Counted from the first letter of the stretch, positions 1 through 11,018 are shown. The stretch: 64,000 nucleotides of DNA from Anastrepha obliqua (GCF_027943255.1 NC_072897.1:61466406-61530405), one strand, 5' to 3'. Notes: a model not told the origin generated them from the sequence alone. A program made the numbers and translations.

Positions 1-40
1 CGGAACTGACACCCAGGGTTCCGGAGGAAGCGCACTACTA

Positions 41-1201
41 GTGGTGAAACATGGCACATTGGCTATGCCAATGGAGAGCCGGGTGAGTGTGAGCGATACA
101 CCGCCGTCGAAACGATCGGAAGCAACTGAACAAGTTGCGGAGGCTGTGGAGATGGCGGACAATCTCTCAGTAGACTCAGACGGATCTCTGGTACCGAGTA
201 AGTCATTGACAACGGTTAAACCTGGTGCGAATCAGGTAAGTACCGGTAAAAAGACTGAAGTTATTGGAGATTCGAACGCAGGTGTTGGTCTAACCGCAAG
301 GCAGATCAAACGAAGGAGACAGAAGGCGAGGCAAGCCGAAGCACTAGCTAAGGCAAGGACTCAAGCTCCGTCAACTTCGACACCTGTAACGGAAACGGGA
401 AAGCGTGGCAGAACAGAGGACTCCTCTGTAGCGCTGCGCTCTTCCGGAAACGAAACGGGGTCTGTGCCAACGACCGGGAAGAGGAGAAAGGCAAAGAAGA
501 GGAAAGTCGAGAGACGGAATTCGGAAATGCCTGCATCCTCGACCCAATCCAAGGCAGACAAACCTTTGCCTGACAAGGCAGAGGCTAAGGAACCTCAAAT
601 GTCGAATAACACTCTTCCGTCAACGTCTGGCGAATCATTCGCGAGAATGGCAGCAAAGGCAATGACGGTGGAGATACATACCGACAAACAAGATGGTCTA
701 CTGTCCAAAGGGCAACAAGACTATCTTGACAGCTATCTTTGGAAAGCTATCGGTGAGTCGAAAGACGCGCCGACGTTCGAGGGGAAAAGCATGGTGGACG
801 GCATCGTAAAGGTGCACTGTTCCAATGCTTTTTCCCGAGAATGGCTAGAAAAAGCTATAGCAAAGATTCCAGCCTGCGAAAACAGCAAGTTTATTCTTGT
901 TGAGAGTAGCAAAGAAAGGCTGGTACGAGCGAGTGTCTGGATTCCGGGTCCTTCCTGTAATTCAGCAGAACTCCTCAAACGCATCCGTGTTCAGAATAAG
1001 GATCTTGACACGACTCTCTGGAGAGTATACTCGTGTACCAGGCAGAAATCCGCTACCACTTCGGAGACGGGTTCCCACCTGGTACTGGGTATCGATCTTG
1101 GGTCCCTCAAGGTGCTTAAGTCGAAGTACGGGTGCCGTCCTCACCTACATCTGGGGCGGATCCAGTTCCGCGTCCAGGATAAGGTGGAGGACAAAGCGTA
1201 A
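41..1201 (+). CDS. LINE-1A ORF1 protein (gag-like RNA-binding protein)
   Basis: Uninterrupted 386-residue frame. Residues 1-190 are charged, low-complexity and basic, with several Lys/Arg runs of nuclear-localisation type. Residues about 210-386 form a conserved C-terminal domain with matching blocks in LINE-1B ORF1 (an LWRV segment, then a Gly-rich hydrophobic end); it resembles the DUF4780-type domain of insect retrotransposon ORF1 proteins. I see no CCHC knuckle here. By family analogy it packages element RNA. The first ATG at 41 is used, but an upstream in-frame start outside the window cannot be excluded. Confidence 0.8.
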   Translation: MVKHGTLAMPMESRVSVSDTPPSKRSEATEQVAEAVEMADNLSVDSDGSLVPSKSLTTVKPGANQVSTGKKTEVIGDSNAGVGLTARQIKRRRQKARQAEALAKARTQAPSTSTPVTETGKRGRTEDSSVALRSSGNETGSVPTTGKRRKAKKRKVERRNSEMPASSTQSKADKPLPDKAEAKEPQMSNNTLPSTSGESFARMAAKAMTVEIHTDKQDGLLSKGQQDYLDSYLWKAIGESKDAPTFEGKSMVDGIVKVHCSNAFSREWLEKAIAKIPACENSKFILVESSKERLVRASVWIPGPSCNSAELLKRIRVQNKDLDTTLWRVYSCTRQKSATTSETGSHLVLGIDLGSLKVLKSKYGCRPHLHLGRIQFRVQDKVEDKA

Positions 1202-1215
1202 ATATACTCAGTCTC

Positions 1216-4200
1216 ATGACTGAAGTAATATTTACACAGATTAATCTGCAGCATAGCAAAGCGTCTACGGCTCTCTTGTGCCGTAGGCATGCAAAACTGC
1301 AAACAAACCCACACATAATACTTATACAAGAACCATGGGTATGTCACAAGCGTATCTGTGGTCTAAGTGCTATGTCGTGGGGACAAATACTTCATTGTGA
1401 AGGGAATGTGAGACCGCGAGCATGTATTATCATGCCGAGGTTGATCGAACACACGATGTTAAAAGAGCTATGCTCTGGAGATATCGTTGCTGCAAAAATA
1501 AAGTACTTGAAAAGTGGGAACAGTGTCGAAGCTATCATAGTTTCGGCCTACCTACCCTACGACTCTTTACAGCCACCTCCTTCGAGGGAGCTAAGAGAAG
1601 TGGTCAAGTACGCAGAATCCAATAATCTGGGGCTAATAGTGGGCTGTGACGCAAATTCACAGAACATTGTGTGGGGAAGCAGCAAATGCAACCCCAGAGG
1701 TCTCAAGTTACTGGATTTTATCCTGTCATCCGATTTGGTCATCCAAAATACTGGTAACAAACCAACTTTTGTGACCAGAAGGAGACAAGAGGTGATTGAT
1801 TTAACACTTACCAATAGGTCAGTTGGAAATCAAATCAACCGATGGCGAGTTTTGGAAGAGGACTCTCTTTCTGATCATCGTCTTATCGAATTTCGACTGG
1901 GAATTGACACAATATCAATACCTTCCGGTAGGAATCCTCGAAATGTGGACTGGGACAGGTATGGTGAGCTTGTAACAGAGCGGTTACCAAACCTGAAAAA
2001 ACTCAAATCAGCAGAAATGATTGAAGATGCTACTAAGAGATTAGAAGGTACTTTAATCAATTGCTTTGAGGAACTGTGTCCACTCAGGCAAAGCAGACAG
2101 GGGAAAGCGGTTCCTTGGTGGAACCCTGAACTGTCGAAGCTTCGTGTACGGTCCAGGAAACTTCTTAATAAGGCCTTGAAGACCAAAACAGAAGAGGACT
2201 GGGCCAATCATCGATTTACACAGAGAGAAGATAAGAAAAAAGTACGGCAAGCCAAACTTGAATACTATAGAAATTTCTGCAGTAACGTCGAAGAAATGAG
2301 GGAAACAGCGAGACTTTGTAAGGTCCTTCATTTAGACCGCTCAGTAAGGCTGGATTCCATTCGAAAACCTGATGGTTCATACACCATTTCCAAATCGGAA
2401 CGTTTAATGCTCTACTCGAAACCCATTTTCCGGGTAGTAGAACTCTCTCTGAAGCTGAGAGTGGCATGAACAATGACGGTGGCAACGGTGGAACCTCTAG
2501 GTACAGCTGGTATATTGCTAGTCGGATAGTGACAAGGGAATCGATAAGGTTTTCCTTATCTTCCTTTGAGAACTTTAAGTCCCCTGGACCTGACGGAATA
2601 TATCCAGTAATGCTTAAAAAAGGAGGAGACAGGCTGATTGAGGCCCTGAAAAGGATCTTCACAGCCTGTCTTGCATTTGGTTATATACCATCTCAATGGC
2701 GACGCGTAAGAGTAGTATTTATTCCAAAACCAGGAAAAGATGACTATTCCCTAGCAAAAAGTTTCAGACCAATCAGTTTGACATCGTTCATGTTGAAAAG
2801 TCTGGAACGAGTGGTGGAGAAACATATTCGAGTGGGGGTATTGCCGAGAAGTCCACTTAGTAGAAACCAACACGCTTACCAGAGTGGAAAATCATGTGAA
2901 TCAGCCTTACACGATCTTGTTAGCAAGATTGAAGCTGGGCTGGAAGCTGACGAATACACAATGGGCGTGTTCGTGGACATTGAGGGGGCTTTTGATAATG
3001 CCACTTTCGGCTCGATATGTTCTTCTGCCGAACGACATGGAGTTAATCAAGCCATTATAAAATGGATATACTCCATGCTCTCTGAGAGGTTGTTAACCGC
3101 TGGTGGGAGCGACGACGAGCAAATCACAGTCAGGGCCAAGCAAGGATGTCCCCAAGGGGGTGTTCTTTCTCCGCTGCTGTGGTGCTTCGTCGTAGACTCC
3201 CTATTAGCGGAGATGCAGGAACTCGGCTTTCACGTCCAAGCATATGCGGACGACGTCTGTGCGCTAACATCGGATAAATCCTTAAGGAGGCTTTGCACGA
3301 AAGTGCAGAGGATCCTTGACAAAATCGATGATTGGTGCATGAGACAAGGTCTTTCCGTTAATCCGAACAAAACAACCATAGTCTTGTTTACGAGAAAACG
3401 GAAATTGGATGGACTCAGTCTTCCAACACTGAAAGGTGTGACACTTGTTCTCTCCAACGAAGTTAAATATCTAGGAGTAATCTTGGATAAGAAGCTGACC
3501 TGGGAGACACACGTTTCACTAAAGGTGAATCGTGCATTGAAGATTTTTCAGCAATGCCGTAGAGCCTTTGGCAAAACTTGGGGTCTGAAACCTGCTGTGG
3601 TCCTATGGATATACACGGCACTTATCAGACCAATCATCACTTACGCTTCTGTGGTCTGGTGGCGACGGAGCATGGTTAAGTCCACAATCCGGGAACTATA
3701 CAGGCTGCAAAGAAGTGTATGTTTATGCATCACGGGTGCCATGAGTACAACCTCTGGTGATGCCCTAAATGCTATGCTTAATTTGCTCCCCCTGGATCTT
3801 AAGATACAACAGGAAGCAATAAAAGCAATGTGTAGACTCCATAAATATGGTTTCTGGCACGAAGATGGAACTACGGGACACAGAGAAATCTTTAAGTTGC
3901 TGTCGGAGCAGTACCCACTGTTTTTGGCACCTAAAGATGACCTGATACCCACAGTTTCATTCGGAAGGAAATTTGATGTCAGATTTCCATTGCGTGAGCA
4001 ATGGAGCAATCCAGAATGCATGCAGGGAGGTTTGACGGATATTTTCTTTACCGATGGGTCCAAGACTGAAATAGGGTCTGGAGCCAGATGGTACTTAGAC
4101 GATAGTTATAAGTATCACTATGCTATGGGGGGAATGGCAACTGTTTTTCAAACAGAAGTTTTTGCCATCCTAAAAGTAGCCGAATGGATAATCGAGAGGA

Positions 4201-4873
4201 GATGGAGCGGGAAACAGATTGGAGTCTTCAGTGACAGTCAGGCTGCATTGAAGGCCCTGGAGAACGCGAAGCAAACCTCGAAGATTGTTCAAGAAGGTAA
4301 GAAGAAGCTTAATTCTGTCGCAAGACAAAACAGGCTTGTACTTATATGGGTTCCAGGACACTCCGGTGTTCAAGGGAACGAAATTGCCGACGAATTGGCC
4401 AACCGTGGATCAGCGGTGCCCCACAGGGGCCAGAGCCAATAATCGGAATCAGTCCCGCAGGAATCAAGAATTGGATCAACGATTATGTAGGCAATCTACA
4501 TAAAGAGCGATGGTCCGGTCTGGAACGCTGCAGAACTGCAAAGTGTTTTGTGACAAGTCCGAACAGAAAACTGTCAAACTTTCTACTAAAACTTAGAAGG
4601 AAAGACATTCGGTTGATGGTCGGCATCATTACGGGACACAACCCATGGGGTCAACAAATGACCACCATTGGAATCATCGAGGACCCGGTATGCCTGTCCT
4701 GCTTGGAGGAGGCGGATAGCACTGAGCACTTTCTCTGTGAGTGTCCTGCCTTTGCTAGAGCGCGACTACGGGTATTGGGTTCAGATGTCATGGGAATGAG
4801 TGATATTCGTTCTCTAAAACTGGAGGATATTTACAGATTCGCCAAAGAATCTGGAAAATTCTCACAGGACTAA
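1216..4873 (+). pseudogene. LINE-1A ORF2: endonuclease, reverse transcriptase, RNase H (two frameshifts)
   Basis: APE-type endonuclease with the expected Glu (QEPW, about 1330), Asp (GCDAN, about 1646) and SDH (about 1870). RT follows with a motif A Asp (FVDIEGAF, about 2970) and YADD (about 3244). RNase H shows TDGS (about 4045), AEVFA-type Glu, SDSQ (about 4230) and a final Asp near 4390. A CCHC-like finger (CLSC...H...C) lies at 4690-4750. The frame changes near 2410 and near 4420, each best explained by a small indel, so three consecutive frames (1216-2469, 2466-4442, to 4873) together cover the protein. No catalytic residue is lost; only the frame is broken. Confidence 0.85.
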
Positions 4874-4994
4874 CTATCTCTATCTCTGTCTCTATTCTTT
4901 CCTATCTCTTTCTCTGATACTTTTCTCCCTCCTTGACTATCTACCCCCTTTCCAGAGCTTTAAATACAATGGGCTTTTTAGCCTGAGTGTTTTA

Positions 4995-5020
4995 GGAGCC
5001 ACCAAATCTCCTGGTGCTCC
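4995..5020 (+). other. 3' UTR hairpin of LINE-1A
   Basis: GGAG pairs with CTCC, then after a one-base bulge CACCA pairs with TGGTG, around a 7-base loop. It lies about 35 bases from the inferred 3' end, the place where many LINE RNAs carry a stem-loop recognised by their own RT. That role is inference. Confidence 0.45.
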
Positions 5021-5054
5021 TTGGCTCGACCTCTTCAAATTCAATTCAAATTCA

Positions 5055-5300
5055 AGTGGCGATTTTAACGTAAATTTAGCATTGGATACAGCGGTTCCTT
5101 TAATTGACTTTCTCATCACAACATTCAATTTAAAAATGTGTAATAATCGCACTAAATCGACAACACGATCAAAAACAACCACTGACGCGGTATTTCAAAG
5201 ATATGTTGACAACATCGAAACCAAAGCATTTGTATCATATTTTAGCTATCATAAGCCACTCGTATCATTTGTTGAAATTGAAAACATTGAGGATGAATAA
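5055..5300 (+). pseudogene. C-terminal fragment of an endonuclease/exonuclease/phosphatase domain
   Basis: The frame is already open at the LINE-1A 3' end and begins with a GDFN motif, the Asp/Asn motif of APE-like nucleases. It continues through a DAVF...RYV block to a SYHKP block in the SDH/DHRP position, then stops. Such stand-alone or Helentron-linked endonuclease modules are common in arthropod genomes; assignment to a Helentron is inference. The N-terminal half would lie left of the window if LINE-1A inserted into it. LINE-1A has its own endonuclease at 1216-1920, so this is a separate fragment. Confidence 0.55.
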
Positions 5301-5432
5301 TAATAAAATGAAGAAAATAAAATATGAACTTTATAGCAATATTATAATGAACCTATAATTATCCCGCTCCTAATGCTGCTTTCGTCTCATTCTCTCTCAG
5401 TTTGTTTTACGGAAGGTTTCACTTCTATCGCG

Positions 5433-5445
5433 TCTAACCGTTAGA
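5433..5445. other. Perfect 6 bp inverted repeat before a T tract
   Basis: TCTAAC and GTTAGA flank one central C, followed by CTGG and a run of about 16 T. It lies 130 bases after the endonuclease-fragment stop codon. A short hairpin near a T-rich terminus is what Helitron/Helentron 3' ends look like, but there is no CTRR end and the link is inference. Confidence 0.3.
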
Positions 5446-6650
5446 CTGGTTTTTTTTTTTTTTTTTGTATATGCGTGTGTTTTTCTACGTTCCCATAAGA
5501 ATGATGATATTTCGCATGCACGTACATACATATGTATGTACATGCAGGCATATCTATTTATAAGGACCAAAATGCGGAATGTGGAAAATGATGAGATTGG
5601 TGTAAATCTGAATCAGAAGAACTTGGAATTAACAGACTGACAATCGATAAATGTGTTGGTTTATTGATGAGTGTAGAGAACATAGAATTCAATTATTAGA
5701 CTTTTTCGTCCTAGTGTTTCTGCGAAAGCACTGCTCCTGTGCCGTTGAAAAAGTTCGATGGACCAAGTAATGTTTTTGTATTAGATCGTGTTTAATCCGA
5801 ATTTCAAAGCGAGTTGGTTCGACTCCTTGGTAATAATATTACTTACTAAATGCATAGAGATGCGCAAATCATCGTCGGGAGTAATAAAGGCGACCAGTCC
5901 TGGCTTTGCTCGTAAACACAAAGATTAAAGGCTCAATATAAACCGTGGACAAATATTAATTAATTTTGATAAAATTGTTTTATTAGTGAGCTAGACTACG
6001 CTGAATCCTTGATATACGGGTTTGTTTATTTGGTTTATTATAGCTCTTATATTTTTGATGGAATTAAGTCTGAAATGAAGGTTAATAATGTTTTTTCTAA
6101 AGCATTTCAACAATCCAAAATACGCTTGACAATAATATATTTTATTTACGCCCGCGAATAAGACACTGTACGACGCAGCCAAGCAAGTTCTTACGTATTT
6201 ATCTTCTATAAGAGAAAAAAAACGAATGGATTTTAAATTTTCATTAGTACGAAATTTCGAAGACATCAACTTGTTTTAAGCTAACGGTGGTTTTTGTTTA
6301 AATCATTAGTGTATGATTCTGCGCGCACTTGTCACACAGTAGCTAAAACAATCACCATTCGCTACGACTGTTGACATGCTGTCGTGCATTTAGAAGACAT
6401 ATTTGCATACATATGGATATGCATACATATGTACATACGAAGATGTCACGACATAGGGAAATAGGATTACGGATAGCTCAGGCGCGGTGGGCTCGTTTTA
6501 TGAATGATCGAGCTAGTTAAAGCCTTGGAAGATAGTTAAGGGCTTGCTTGACTTTGGAAAAATATAAAATTTAATTTTTTGAACTTAATTTTAGGGTAGT
6601 TCTTAACACTATGTTAATACTGGACTGACTGCCAACATATTTGACACTTA
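5446..6650. other. AT-rich spacer, no gene recognised
   Basis: Contains a near-perfect 30-base palindrome centred on GTACATACATATGTATGTAC (5522-5541) and a lone tRNA B-box-like GGTTCGACTCC at 5816-5826 with a 4 bp T-arm stem but no clear A box. A segment near 6310-6515 recurs in diverged form at 7870-8570. A 92-codon minus-strand frame (5991-6269) resembles nothing I know. Confidence 0.5.
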
Positions 6651-6747
6651 TACTTATACCAGAGAATGTTAATGCAATGAGAAGGAGCAAATGTTAAAAG
6701 AGCTTTTTTCGAGTTCTAATTTATAGATTCATAATAAGGTCATTTCA
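6651..6747 (+). repeat. Left arm of a dispersed inverted repeat
   Basis: This segment reappears in reverse complement at about 10387-10488. In the 36-base core the two arms differ at one position by eye; outside it similarity is lower. The arms enclose the tRNA-like duplications, the mariner derivative and the ABAB repeat. Confidence 0.65.
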
Positions 6748-6879
6748 AATTCAACTTTCCTGAAGAGGTCGGAATTGCAGATATTTACCACGCGAGTGAC
6801 GCGAGTGGAGGGTTTCTATATTTACTTACCACGCTAGGCCAAGAATTCAGATATTTTCTGCGTTTACCATACTACTGAG

Positions 6880-7350
6880 GACGTTCATAAGATTTTTCGG
6901 CACACTACTAAGGAAATCGAAGCGAATAAATTTGCGATTAAGAAGGCCGCGCGGTAGTTAGTTTGTGGTGCAGAAGATAAAGTCGGCGGAGTTATTCGTT
7001 TTGTGTTTTTGCACGTATTTAATTCAGGTTCAAGTCCTGAAGTCATATTTTTTTTCTTGCACATTTTTTTTTTACAATTCAAACCAGGAAAGTTTGGTAA
7101 AATTTTTGAGTTTATTTTAATTAAAATTTCTTTAAAATACTGTTTTTTGTATTTTATAAATGGAAATTTCTTTTCGGTATAAAATAGTTCATACTGGATA
7201 TGACCTGATTTTTATATAAATCAATCAAAACAGAAAATATGTACATATGTCTATAATCTATTTCATCAAATCCAAATTATATTGATGAGAAAATATCATT
7301 CTAATATCCGTCCAGAAAGCCAAACGCGCATACACAGATACATATGCATA
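6880..7350 (+). repeat. tRNA-like (SINE-type) unit 1 of a diverged tandem duplication
   Basis: An A-box match TGGTGCAGAAG (6966-6976, fits TRGYNNANNNG) and a B-box GGTTCAAGTCC (7027-7037) in a T-arm-like hairpin (6 bp stem, 7-base loop) are followed by T-rich sequence of pol III terminator type. The 3' part (about 7280-7345) matches the 3' part of unit 2. Confidence 0.5.
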
Positions 7351-7399
7351 TAATTACGCATACAAACTTTCAACTAACGCAGAATATGTACATATAAAA

Positions 7400-7830
7400 C
7401 TGCGAATCGAATAAATGAGTGATTTAGAAAAGATCATTAATAATTGTAGATTAGCACAATCGTGAAAGACGTGTCGTATATGCAGTACGTAGTCCCATAT
7501 TTGACTCAGGTTCAAATCCTGTGCACAGTTTTTTGTTCGATATTTTTATTTCATTTTTTATATTTGGTTTAATTGAAATTGATTTAAAATAGTGTATTCA
7601 GGTTTTTCTAATACCTGTTTTTTATAAATTTATTTTCTATATAACATTATTAATACTTCATTTGAATTAATTTATATGTAAAACAGCCATAATGGCAATC
7701 ATATGAATATGCATTCCTATATTTAATCTCTTCAGTCAAATCTGAACTACTTACATACACATATTGATGAGAAAATATTCTAATATCCATCCAGGAAGCC
7801 TAACGCGCATACTCACATATGTGTTTAAAT
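7400..7830 (+). repeat. tRNA-like (SINE-type) unit 2
   Basis: An A-box match TAGCACAATCG (7452-7462) and a B-box GGTTCAAATCC (7509-7519) are followed by a T run. The sequence at 7763-7823 is clearly related to 7280-7345, about 483 bases upstream. Two promoter-like copies at this spacing suggest segmental duplication of a tRNA-derived SINE rather than functional tRNA genes; no cloverleaf can be drawn. Confidence 0.5.
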
Positions 7831-7907
7831 ATATGTACAAACTACCACCATTCTAACAAACCCAGAACACAAGCTTCTGCGCACACTTGACACATGGGAT
7901 ATGTATA

Positions 7908-8297
7908 CCCTATGAGCAAAAAGAACCGGGAAGGTGATGTTGACTGCTTCCTTCGATTGCCAAGGCATAGTCCACCATGAGTACCTTCCATCGGGCCAGA
8001 CAGTCAATAGAGAATATTATTTATCCGTTTTGAAACCTTAGAGAGATGCTGTGTGTTGCAAACCGCCGGAAATGTGAGCAAACAATTCTCAGATTTTGCA
8101 TGATGATAACGCGCCATCGCACTGATCAAAGAGAATACAAATCGGCCTGCCGGGGGTGTTTGGAGGACTGGGTTAAACGTTGGCACATGTGTGTTGCTTC
8201 AGACGGGTGATATTTTGAAGAAGATAATATAAATTTGCCTTAAATTTAACTCTGTTTTGTTTAATTTAAACATTCCCGGTACTTTCTGATCATAAGG
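7908..8297 (+). mobile_element. 390 bp internally deleted mariner element
   Basis: Terminal inverted repeats at 7908-7932 and 8273-8297 match at about 21 of 25 positions and are flanked by TA on each side (7906-7907, 8298-8299), the mariner target duplication. Inside are remnants of a mariner transposase: a block around the first catalytic Asp, the following HHEYLPSGQ-type block, the HDDNAPSH block with the second Asp, and a C-terminal block ending near 8220. The N-terminal DNA-binding region and the third Asp region are deleted and stop codons are present. It cannot code for transposase and looks like a MITE in formation. Confidence 0.85.
7935..8220 (+). pseudogene. Mariner transposase remnant
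   Basis: Similarity runs in one main frame from about 7935 to 8115, interrupted by in-frame stops, with the C-terminal block near 8150-8220. Of the D,D34D triad the first two Asp are visible; the PCDF-type region with the third is missing. Roughly 100 residues are lost between the HDDNAPSH block and the C-terminus. Confidence 0.8.
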
Positions 8298-8299
8298 TA

Positions 8300-9560
8300 C
8301 ATACTTGTGGCTTTGCGGACAGCAATGTGTGATTCGCTGGAAGTCGCATTAACTCTCGACTGTCGCACAGTTAGAAGACATATTTACATAATTACATATA
8401 AGGGTGCATACATACATACGGAGCCGCGGCCACTCGACATGACAAAAATTTAAGATTTATCAAATATTGGCAAATAATTCCACGCGAAATATTCCAATAT
8501 TGACTATTTTCGAATGGTCGCGAAAATTGGCATATGGGCGGCTCGTTTTATGAATGAAATTGAAATATGAGCTCTAACTTATGAATGAACTTTTTGTTTT
8601 TCTTCTAAATTGTTCAGCGCCGTCGCTGATAGAATCATGGCCGCTGCGACTGCGTCTACGAATGTATTTTGTTTTTGTAGTCGCTAGGCTTAGATTTTAG
8701 CTTTGGGCGACATGCGCATGTGAGGTATGTGTTTTTGTTGTGTTCTAGAACATTTTAGAATGTGCGGTGGCAAAGCGGCCATGGCGTTGCGCTTGCTGTT
8801 GCTTTTGCGTCTATCAAAGTACATATCGTGTTTTTGTAAGTACAATATTAGGAATATCGACTGGTGAAAGACAAAAGTACACGGAAGCAAGAAGGGAGCG
8901 CTGTGCTCGCGCATATTTGTATGCATGAATGTATGAACGTGCATGGATGTAGTAACATATGAATACAATTATTTTGTAGGAAGTTTAGAAGGCAAGTAGG
9001 TATATATGTATGTATGTATATATGCTAGGACATAATACATACATAGAGCAGAATTGTTTTTGCACTTGTTAGGAAGAAACTCGCTAGTGCGTATGTGTAT
9101 TTGTCTTGTAAGAATGTGATGTGCTGTGACTTGTGAACATACATAAGTCAAGGTTATTTGGGCATACATGCATATGTACATATGTATGAAAGGAAGATGA
9201 TGTTCTTGCGCTTGTGCATTATTGTTTTTCATATACAAATGTACATACCTACATATGTATGTAAATGCTGTCGAATACATAAACTATAAATTGACATACA
9301 ATATAAAATAAGTGTCGATTTATCTTAAACCGTTTTTTTTTTCTTAATGCAAATACCTCCTATTGACATGTACATACATATTATGTATGTATATTGTCAT
9401 ATACCATCATTTATGTACATATAGAGTATACGTTCATTTATGAATGTATGTAATGAAAAACTTCATGAATTACTTTCAGAACTTTATTAAAATTAATTCG
9501 CGTCGCGCGCATGCACAAAACCTTGGTTCACAACGCAGGCGCAGAAATAAACGCACTGCG
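8300..9560. other. Simple-sequence-rich spacer
   Basis: Dominated by TACATA/TATGTA runs with several partly self-complementary stretches, for example near 9366-9400. The short minus-strand frames at 8690-9280 encode mostly His/Tyr/Ile runs from these repeats and are not credible genes. Confidence 0.6.
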
Positions 9561-10286
9561 TATTTATCCTCCCCACGTGACTCGGCATCAATTCTCGGCG
9601 CCAATTTTTTTTTTTTTTTAATTTTTTTTTTTAATGTAATCGTAAAAAATTTTTAATAAATTTTATGTATCCGCTTATCATTTCAAAAGTAACAAAATGG
9701 TAAAAAAATAAGCAGTCGAAGAAATAAATGCACCGCCTATTTTTCCTCGCCACATGTTAGACTCGATTTCAATTCCCAGTGCAAACCTTTTTTTATAAAT
9801 TTTTTTTTTTTAAATTCGTTTTTTTTTATGTAATTAAAAAAAATTATGTAATAAATTTTACGTATTCGCTTATTATTTCAAAAAATACGAAAATAGTAAA
9901 AATTTAATTAGTTTAATGTATTTATCCTCCCCACGTGACTGGGCATCAATTCTCGGTGCAAATTTTTTTTTTTTCGTTTTAAAATTTTTTTTTTTAATGT
10001 AATCGTAAAAAAATTTTTAATAAATTTTATATATCCGCTTATCATTTCAAAAATAACAAAATGGTCAAAAAATAAGCAGTCGAAGAAATAAACGCACCGC
10101 CTATTTTTCCTCGCCACATGTTAGACTCGAGTTCAATTCCCGGTGCAAACTTTTTTTTATAAATTTTATTTTTTAAAATCGTTTTTTTTTTTAATGTAAT
10201 TGAAAAAAAAAAATTATGTAACAAATTTTACGTATTCGCTTATTATTTCAAAAATACGAAAATATACAAATTTAATTGGTTTAATG
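9561..10286 (+). repeat. Dimeric (ABAB) tandem repeat, four monomers of about 180 bp
   Basis: Monomers A1 9561-9737, B1 9738-9918, A2 9919-10101 and B2 10102-10286. A1 resembles A2 and B1 resembles B2 much more closely than A resembles B, so a 360 bp dimer was duplicated. All monomers share a TATTTWTCCTC start, a CAATTC-containing block like a tRNA T-arm/B box, a long T run, and an end block around TTCGCTTAT. The B monomers carry the more tRNA-like GAGTTCAATTCC motif. Origin from a tRNA-derived SINE is inference. Confidence 0.7.
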
Positions 10287-10386
10287 TCGAGGTGAGAAAT
10301 GTGTTGTGTGTTGAGGTGAAAGATGTGTGGTGTTTCTAATTTTTGTGTGGGCAAAAGTCAGTGAGGTGTCTATAAACTCGGTGTGC

Positions 10387-10488
10387 TAAATGACCTTATT
10401 ACAAATCTTTCAGATCTCAATTGTACTAAAAAAAGCTTACAGTAACATTTGCACCTTCTCATTGCATTAACATTCTCTGCTTATACCT
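10387..10488 (-). repeat. Right arm of the dispersed inverted repeat
   Basis: Reverse complement of 6651-6747. See that entry. Confidence 0.65.
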
Positions 10489-10638
10489 CGTCTTACAGTT
10501 TTAGGTACACGACTTGTATATTACTTTCTTTGAAAAACATGTTTAAATCTTGTTATTCCTAAAATACAAATGTTTATCTTTTGTTCTTCTTAAAATGTGT
10601 GGGGATTTGTTCAGCCCTGCATGATTACACATACTTTA

Positions 10639-10950
10639 TTATTTGTAAATGAAATCATTCCTTAACTCACCCCTTCCTAAATTAAATCGTCCCGATTTAT
10701 AACGAAATAATGATTGTTCCTTGTTTTTGCCTAAGTAATTTTTACAGCTTTTCACTCTAGTGTAAATATTGTTGCAAAGGGCAATTTCCTTATCGGTGAA
10801 AATTTGTACATGCTTAGTTCTAAGTGGTGTGAATTTAAATAGTTTACAATGATTATTTATGTTAGGATATTTGTAAATAGCAATGATCGGATTTTTAGTT
10901 CTTATTAAATATTTGTTCGTATGATGTAATAATTTTTTGTCAATTAGTTA
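10639..10950 (-). pseudogene. Open-frame remnant downstream of Gypsy-A pol
   Basis: About 100 codons open on the minus strand, downstream of the Gypsy-A integrase end. Composition (several Cys, Lys/Asn-rich) is not obviously repeat-derived. Its position fits an envelope-like third ORF as in errantivirus-type Gypsy elements, but I see no diagnostic motif such as a furin site or membrane anchor. Treat as an unassigned element remnant. Confidence 0.3.
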
Positions 10951-11018
10951 CGTAGAATAAAAATGTGAATTCGTCAAATAAATATGCATCGTCGGTTCTA
11001 GTTAGAATATATTTCCTG

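Larger units (their letters stand above)
1..5054 (+). mobile_element. LINE-1A, LOA-like non-LTR retrotransposon (5' end outside window)
   Basis: Two-ORF non-LTR retrotransposon on the + strand. ORF1 (41-1201) is followed after 14 bases by ORF2 encoding endonuclease, reverse transcriptase, RNase H and a C-terminal CCHC finger. RNase H after the RT and the endonuclease style place it in the R1/LOA/I group; LOA is my best guess. The 3' UTR starts at 4874 with a CT-rich stretch and contains an imperfect hairpin at 4995-5020. The 3' end is put near 5054 because an unrelated open frame is already running at 5055. The 5' boundary and target duplication lie outside the window. Confidence 0.85.

Noticed and set aside
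348..984. Minus-strand ORFs opposite LINE-1A ORF1
   Set aside because: Shadow frames of a well-supported + strand coding region; the same applies to opposite-strand ORFs over other elements.
5816..5826. tRNA gene suggested by a perfect B box
   Set aside because: No matching A box at tRNA spacing and no acceptor or anticodon stem; probably chance or a SINE trace.
5991..6269. 92-codon minus-strand ORF as a small gene
   Set aside because: No motif, start context or neighbour supports it and it lies in AT-rich repeat DNA.
6966..7519. True tRNA genes
   Set aside because: A and B boxes exist but no cloverleaf or anticodon arm can be drawn and the spacing is long; SINE-like is the better call.
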